64,000 bases of DNA. It comes from a bacterium (GTDB lineage Bacteria; Armatimonadota; Zipacnadia; Zipacnadales; Zipacnadaceae). The notes below the pieces were generated by a model. The model did not search any database and was not told the DNA's origin. It saw only the letters and a list, made by a program, of their open reading frames with translations. This document shows, piece after piece, positions 60,133 to 64,000 of the stretch. A program made the translations under genes and the position numbers. How positions within the stretch are numbered: the first letter of the stretch is position 1; every line of letters begins with the position of its first letter. The stretch lies in the NCBI GenBank assembly GCA_030615605.1, contig JAUWYY010000009.1, positions 1-64,000 on the forward strand. Reading direction: 5' to 3'.

Positions 60133-61383
60133 TTAGACTCCCAGGTTCTGATAGATGGACTCAACCTGGGCGACCAGCCGCTGGGGGCCGAAGCGCTCTT
60201 CAAGTGCTTGTGCAATTGCGGAATCTTGATCGGAGGCGGATGTGCCTGAGCTCCACGCTCGTTCCAGGTCGTAGACTGTCGTCGAGACCAGGAAATCGCG
60301 GTAGGTGATGCTGCGTCTTTCTTCAAGCACCAGTTCAGAGTCTTCGAGCTGCGGGGTGATGTGCAACTGCCGGCGCATGGCTTCAGCGAGTTGCACGCTG
60401 TCGGCCGTCTCTAGCAGTTCAGCACCGGGCATCGGGCCAAAGATTTCGCGCAGCGATGGCGTAGGTGCCGCAATCACGCGCCGTCCTCCCGCCAGTGCCT
60501 GCAGTCCGCGCAGTGCAGCCCGGTCGGCGTCACTGAGCAGTACAACAATATTGAGAGCCGTAATAATCTGGCGGACATCGCGGCGCGCTCCCAGAAAGAC
60601 GCAACTGCCGCTGAGGCTCAGCTCGTGAGCCAGCTCTTCAAGCTGTTGGCGATCAGGGCCCTCCCCGATTATGACAAACTCAATGTTGGGCAGCTCCTTG
60701 TTGATGACAGCGGCGGCCTCCAGGAAGCTCTTGATGCCCTGGCCCGGCACCAGACGGCTGAGCAGCCCGATAATTGCGGATTCCCGATGCACGCCAATCT
60801 GGCGACGCTTGATACCCGCTTCCAGAGACCTACTGGGCGAGCGTTCCAGGCTGGGATAGATCACATGTAACCGCGACTGGAGCTGCGGTGCCAGTCTGGT
60901 CGCCTGCTCCTGGTCGTGCTGAGAGGGGACGATTACCCCATCGCAGCGGCTCAGCAGCCAGCGTATGCCCAGCCTCCGTCGCCAACTACGATAGATGGCT
61001 GATAGGTCCTCACGGGGGGCGTGCAGACTGGAAACCAGGGGCACGGCGCTGTCTGCTCCCGGACTTCGGCTGGCCAGGCCCGCCACCGCAGTAGTCTCCA
61101 TATTATGGCAGTGGACCAGAGCTATGTCACGGGCCTGTATGAGCCGGCGCAGTTGACCGGCCGCAACCAGATACGCGCCCAGTGAGAAGGCCTGTGGAAT
61201 CGCCAGATATACCCAGGGTATGTCCTGAAGGGAGAGTCGCTCGCGCATCTGTGGCGTCAGTTCTCCCGCCACCAGCGGCTGATACCGGCGGCGATCGAGC
61301 CCCTCGACCAGAATGCGCACCTGATCGGCGGCATCCACATCGCCCCGTGGGACTAGTTGTAGTATACCAGCCTTGTCAGGCAT
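60133..61383 (-). CDS. Glycosyltransferase family 4 protein
   Basis: 416 residues from ATG 61383; the longer open frame (to 61524) reads through the end of the upstream gene. The GT-B fold is shown by IIGLLSRLVPGQGIKSFLEAAAVINKELPNIEFVIIGEGPDRQQLEELA and VHCHNMETTAVAGL. It transfers a sugar from a nucleotide donor, likely to a lipid-linked or surface glycan. Instead of the usual EGFGxxxxEAMA loop it reads DRAALRGLQALAGGRRVIA, so the donor site is changed. It follows the M48 peptidase by 49 nt. Confidence 0.85.
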   Translation of the reverse strand: MPDKAGILQLVPRGDVDAADQVRILVEGLDRRRYQPLVAGELTPQMRERLSLQDIPWVYLAIPQAFSLGAYLVAAGQLRRLIQARDIALVHCHNMETTAVAGLASRSPGADSAVPLVSSLHAPREDLSAIYRSWRRRLGIRWLLSRCDGVIVPSQHDQEQATRLAPQLQSRLHVIYPSLERSPSRSLEAGIKRRQIGVHRESAIIGLLSRLVPGQGIKSFLEAAAVINKELPNIEFVIIGEGPDRQQLEELAHELSLSGSCVFLGARRDVRQIITALNIVVLLSDADRAALRGLQALAGGRRVIAAPTPSLREIFGPMPGAELLETADSVQLAEAMRRQLHITPQLEDSELVLEERRSITYRDFLVSTTVYDLERAWSSGTSASDQDSAIAQALEERFGPQRLVAQVESIYQNLGV

Positions 61384-61432
61384 AGGTGTTGGTTGTGGGC
61401 ATGGCGGATGCCAATACAGATTCTCTTGGCCC

Positions 61433-62182
61433 TCACGGCGTGTAGTAAGCCCCGCTCCAGTCCATCTCTTCGATGTAGCCTCTGGCGTGGTTGATGCGAT
61501 CCTGGTTGCCGGGGTGAGTGGCAAACATTACCCCAAAGTCGTTAGGCTCGCGCCCCTGGATCTCCTGGAATAGCTTCAGCACAGCAACCGCCGCGGTCGG
61601 ATCGTAGCCGGCATTATGGGCATAGAGCATACCCATACGGTCGGCTTCGAATTCGTTGTCGCGGCCGTAGTCAAGCACCACCAGGCTGCCGACCGCCGAA
61701 GCAATGCGCGCCGCGCTCTTCTTCTTGAATATCAGGGCAATGATCGCCTCGTAGCCAAGCTGTCGCTCAATGCGGCGCACCGCGTGCTGGCGGGCGACGT
61801 GGGCGGTTTCATGCCCTAGAATCCACGCGATCTTGTCGCGGTTTGTGCCTACTGCTTCGATCATACCGCGGAATATGTATATCCGCCCGCCCGGAAAGGC
61901 GGCAGCGTTGGGCTGGTTGCTCGCAATGATGCGGAAATCGTAGGGATAGTCAGGCGGTTCGGCGGCTCGCTCAATGTTCGCACCGACGGAGTTGACTAGA
62001 GCGTTGCGTGCGGGGTCTCGATCCCGGCCCTGCTTGCGTTCAAAATCATCGCCGGCGTCTTGGCCCAGTTGGATCTCCTGATCTTTGCTAATCAGCCGGC
62101 TCTGGCATCCGCATACCACGGCCAATGCAGTCAATGCAGCGATGAGCATCCACCTTCGCCGATATGGCCTGTACCTACTCAC
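61433..62182 (-). CDS. M48-family metallopeptidase lipoprotein
   Basis: A zinc peptidase of the envelope, 249 residues from GTG 62182 (AGGAGG at 7 nt). The lipobox VCGC follows a short hydrophobic stretch, so the protein is lipid-anchored. Zinc-binding HETAH is at 124-128 and the third ligand lies in NEFEADRMG. It resembles BepA/LoiP-type quality-control proteases that work on outer-membrane proteins. It is shorter, without the TPR part of BepA. Confidence 0.92.
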   Translation of the reverse strand: MSRYRPYRRRWMLIAALTALAVVCGCQSRLISKDQEIQLGQDAGDDFERKQGRDRDPARNALVNSVGANIERAAEPPDYPYDFRIIASNQPNAAAFPGGRIYIFRGMIEAVGTNRDKIAWILGHETAHVARQHAVRRIERQLGYEAIIALIFKKKSAARIASAVGSLVVLDYGRDNEFEADRMGMLYAHNAGYDPTAAVAVLKLFQEIQGREPNDFGVMFATHPGNQDRINHARGYIEEMDWSGAYYTP

Positions 62183-62361
62183 GATGAGTACCTCCTGCTG
62201 CCGCTTGCGATGCCGGGGCAGCATCAGCTAGTGCGGATTATTCATAAACCGAAATACAAACATATTCTATTGTCCCAAATCCAGTTCTCGGGGGCGTTTC
62301 AATCCAGGACATTCGCCCTTCTGCGGGGCAGAGAATATATTGTTCTACTGTTCAAGTGTAA

Positions 62362-62489
62362 AAGTTTTTGCCGGCCTGTCCGCCGTAGCTGCACTTGTGC
62401 AGCGTAGGCGGAAAATGTGTAGCCTGTGGTGAGCTTGGTCGAACCAGCAAACCGGCTTTTTTCAAAAAGCGGGTTTCCCGCAAAATCCG
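62362..62489 (+). repeat. Palindromic host element, copy 6 (both sites filled)
   Basis: The left site holds TCCGCCGTAGCTGC...GCAGCGTAGGCGGA (62379-62412) as in copies 1 and 3. The right site holds a second type (CTGTGGTGAGCTTGGTCGAA and on, 62421-62448), related to the insert in copy 5. Upstream at 62226-62242 GGATTATTCATAAACC is an imperfect reverse complement of the right edge AAAATCCGTTTATGAAT of other copies, a possible outer end. No gene lies in the 62183-62506 gap. Confidence 0.85.
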
Positions 62490-62506
62490 CTTATGCCTCT
62501 TGCCAG

Positions 62507-63397
62507 TTATGTCGTATTCGGCTGAGAGGCCCGGGCTTCGGCAGCCTGCAGATAGCTCAAGAAATATGAGATAAATATCATCGCGGCAACCACGATCAGT
62601 CCTGCCCACAGAACCGCGTGGTAGTAGAATCCGCGGCCAATGAACTGCTGGGCCATGTACCAGGCCATCAACACGGTAATCAGCGCCACCGATAGAATGC
62701 TCAGGCAGGCACCCGCTGGCAGCTTTTCCACGGGGGTGCTACCCGCCAGGTTGGTAGGGGGCGAGCCCAGAGTAGGAATCGCGCCGGCCGACGAAGCGGC
62801 GTCGTACCACTGCCCCAGTGTACCGTGGAGGGCCCGCGTGGCTTGTTGGGCGCCGCTGAGTGTGTTGGCCTCCCGCGAGGATAGCGTGAACGCACGTCCC
62901 GGCTGGCCCGGTATATGCCAGTTGATGACTATTCGCTGGGGCGAGCCCGGCTCCGCCCGCAGGTCAATTGAGCTAATATTCTCCCGCCGTAGGCTCCACG
63001 AGAAGCTATCTCCGCGATAGATCAGCGCGCCTGCCGCCAGTTCCAGAAATCCGACATCCTGGTCGGTCTCGCCTTCCCACAGGCGCAGGTCGCTGCCGGG
63101 AGAAAATCCGACAAATGTTGTTGCTGGCGACGAGTGGCCGGCTTGCTCCCACTTCTGGGCCAGGCTGCGGCGCAAGTAGCCATTGCCAAACAGCGCCAGC
63201 CGCTGGTAGCTGACCCACGGGAGCAGCAATCCCACTGCCAGAGCCAGAGCGGTAACCAGGCCGGCGCTGGTGCCGGTGGTGCTGGACAGCAGATAGGTAA
63301 TTGTCACCAAGCCTGCCGCAAACGGCACCGTCCCGGCGACCAATAGCAACAGGCCCGCCGTCATCCACGCTCTGCGCTTGAATTGTGTGGTGAACAT
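62507..63397 (-). CDS. Hypothetical membrane protein
   Basis: 296 residues from ATG 63397 (GCGAGG just upstream; TTG 63409 is possible). Two membrane helices at the start (AGLLLLVAGTVPFAAGLVTITYLL, LVTALALAVGLLLPWVSY), a soluble centre with a PH-like rhythm (ALIYRGDSFSWSLRRENISSIDLR), and two helices near the end (ACLSILSVALITVLMAWYMAQ, VLWAGLIVVAAMIFISYFL). No family recognised with confidence. Confidence 0.6.
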   Translation of the reverse strand: MFTTQFKRRAWMTAGLLLLVAGTVPFAAGLVTITYLLSSTTGTSAGLVTALALAVGLLLPWVSYQRLALFGNGYLRRSLAQKWEQAGHSSPATTFVGFSPGSDLRLWEGETDQDVGFLELAAGALIYRGDSFSWSLRRENISSIDLRAEPGSPQRIVINWHIPGQPGRAFTLSSREANTLSGAQQATRALHGTLGQWYDAASSAGAIPTLGSPPTNLAGSTPVEKLPAGACLSILSVALITVLMAWYMAQQFIGRGFYYHAVLWAGLIVVAAMIFISYFLSYLQAAEARASQPNTT

Positions 63398-63438
63398 TGC
63401 CTCGCTCAAAGTTGTTCGCAGCGCCTTCTCTCATCTCG

Positions 63439-63514
63439 GTAGGAGCGGCATTCCTGCCGCGATTGCCCTTGCCCTGTGCCCTTCACCTGTGGGAGGGGCA
63501 CCCTTGCCCCGACC
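63439..63514. repeat. Two palindromic modules upstream of the membrane-protein gene
   Basis: GTAGGAGCGGCATTCC, TGCCGCGA (63439-63462) is the intact form of the module interrupted at 54297-54350. The 29-bp module at 63486-63514 is the exact reverse complement of 58520-58548. Confidence 0.8.
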
Positions 63515-63543
63515 GCCCTGTCAACAGCCTCGCTCCGCGTCAC

Positions 63544-63930
63544 CTACTGTTGCTGTGCCGCGGACTCAGTAACAATCATTACAGCTTTCCGCTTTCCATC
63601 CCAGGAAACTTTCGCGTCCAGCGCTTCGGCCATCAGCCGCACCGGAATCAGCAACCGCCCGCTGACGATGATTCCCTGCTGTTTGCGAATGATGGCGCAG
63701 ACGTCGGCCTGGCATATGATAGCAAGCTGCTCGGATTCAATCCATTTGACTTCCGCGCCCACAGCTTCCGCTGCCGCCCGCAACGGGGCATACGCCTTTC
63801 CCTCCCGCACCCGCGCGGGAGGCGCAAAGTCCTGCTTCGTGCCGTTGATGTACACATCAACCAGCGTATCGGCCCCCGCGCTGCCCGCTAGGACCAGTAG
63901 GAGCGCCCCCAATACTAGGGTCCGTCTCAT
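63544..63930 (-). CDS. Copper amine oxidase N-terminal (stalk) domain protein, second copy
   Basis: 128 residues from ATG 63930 (AAGGAGAG upstream), with a signal peptide (LVLGALLLVLAGSAGA). One stalk domain: VDVYINGTKQDF, APLRAAAEAVGAEVKW, GIIVSGRLLIPVRLMAEALDAKVSWD. It corresponds to the protein at 43698. Single-domain secreted forms may be inserted as cofactors of surface layers; this is not proven. Confidence 0.85.
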   Translation of the reverse strand: MRRTLVLGALLLVLAGSAGADTLVDVYINGTKQDFAPPARVREGKAYAPLRAAAEAVGAEVKWIESEQLAIICQADVCAIIRKQQGIIVSGRLLIPVRLMAEALDAKVSWDGKRKAVMIVTESAAQQQ

Positions 63931-64000
63931 CTTCTCACTCTCCTTTGGCACACAGGTACTGCCCTTCTATTCTTCGCGGAATGCGCCAGCCCTCCTGCAA

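Overview
The window (64 kb, GC-rich) looks like the chromosome of an uncultivated, free-living, two-membrane bacterium. LPS genes (lpxD and an HldE-type kinase), the BamA-Skp and TamB envelope machinery, many signal-peptide proteins of unknown function, two copper-amine-oxidase-N (stalk-type) proteins, a short EF-Ts and a Thermotoga/archaeal-type SAH hydrolase together recall Armatimonadota and related lineages. That placement is an inference from gene style, not an alignment. No plasmid or phage backbone genes and no transposase were seen.

Layout. 1-840: 5' end of tuf with tRNA-Thr, tRNA-Tyr and tRNA-Thr (minus strand), with two clear sigma70-type promoters. 949-7379: an SDR oxidoreductase, small secreted or membrane proteins, a GNAT enzyme and a truncated BioD-like fragment. 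7574-14545: translation and housekeeping block (promoter, rpsB-tsf-pyrH-frr-small PASTA-like protein-uppS, a repeat-tailed secreted protein, thiL, lipA). 14629-29979: envelope block (tamB, HEPN protein, ECF sigma factor, bamA, skp, coiled-coil lipoprotein, lpxD, heptose-kinase-like, secreted protein). 29999-33944: FecR protein divergent from a CHASE2 adenylate cyclase, then a sugar-phosphate transferase. 34067-40010: a minus-strand region built by local tandem duplication, with three transglutaminase-like/secreted-partner units and three HEAT-type genes. 40126-44186: DUF4139 protein, lipoprotein, CpsB-type PHP phosphatase, stalk-domain protein. 44428-46382: a type II restriction-modification pair. 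46516-50497: ahcY, rfbD, a nucleotidyltransferase-like gene and a Gfo/Idh oxidoreductase. 50802-54270: HD-GYP and PAS-GGDEF c-di-GMP genes. 54655-58443: folE2, membrane proteins, a methylase remnant and an AbiU2/HEPN-like gene. 58837-63930: an outer-membrane barrel, glycosyltransferase, M48 peptidase, membrane protein and stalk-domain protein.

The most unusual signal is a family of dispersed palindromic elements. Six copies of a host element lie in intergenic DNA, all in the same orientation. Each has a hairpin of about 18 bp and two internal sites that are either empty or filled by unrelated small palindromic modules. The same small modules occur alone, nested inside one another, and once in frame inside rfbD. 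Several genes (lipA, the heptose-kinase-like gene, folE2) begin immediately beyond the right edge of the host element. The second unusual region is the transglutaminase/HEAT tandem array, where recombination junctions, a lost catalytic cysteine and a homopolymer frameshift can be read directly.
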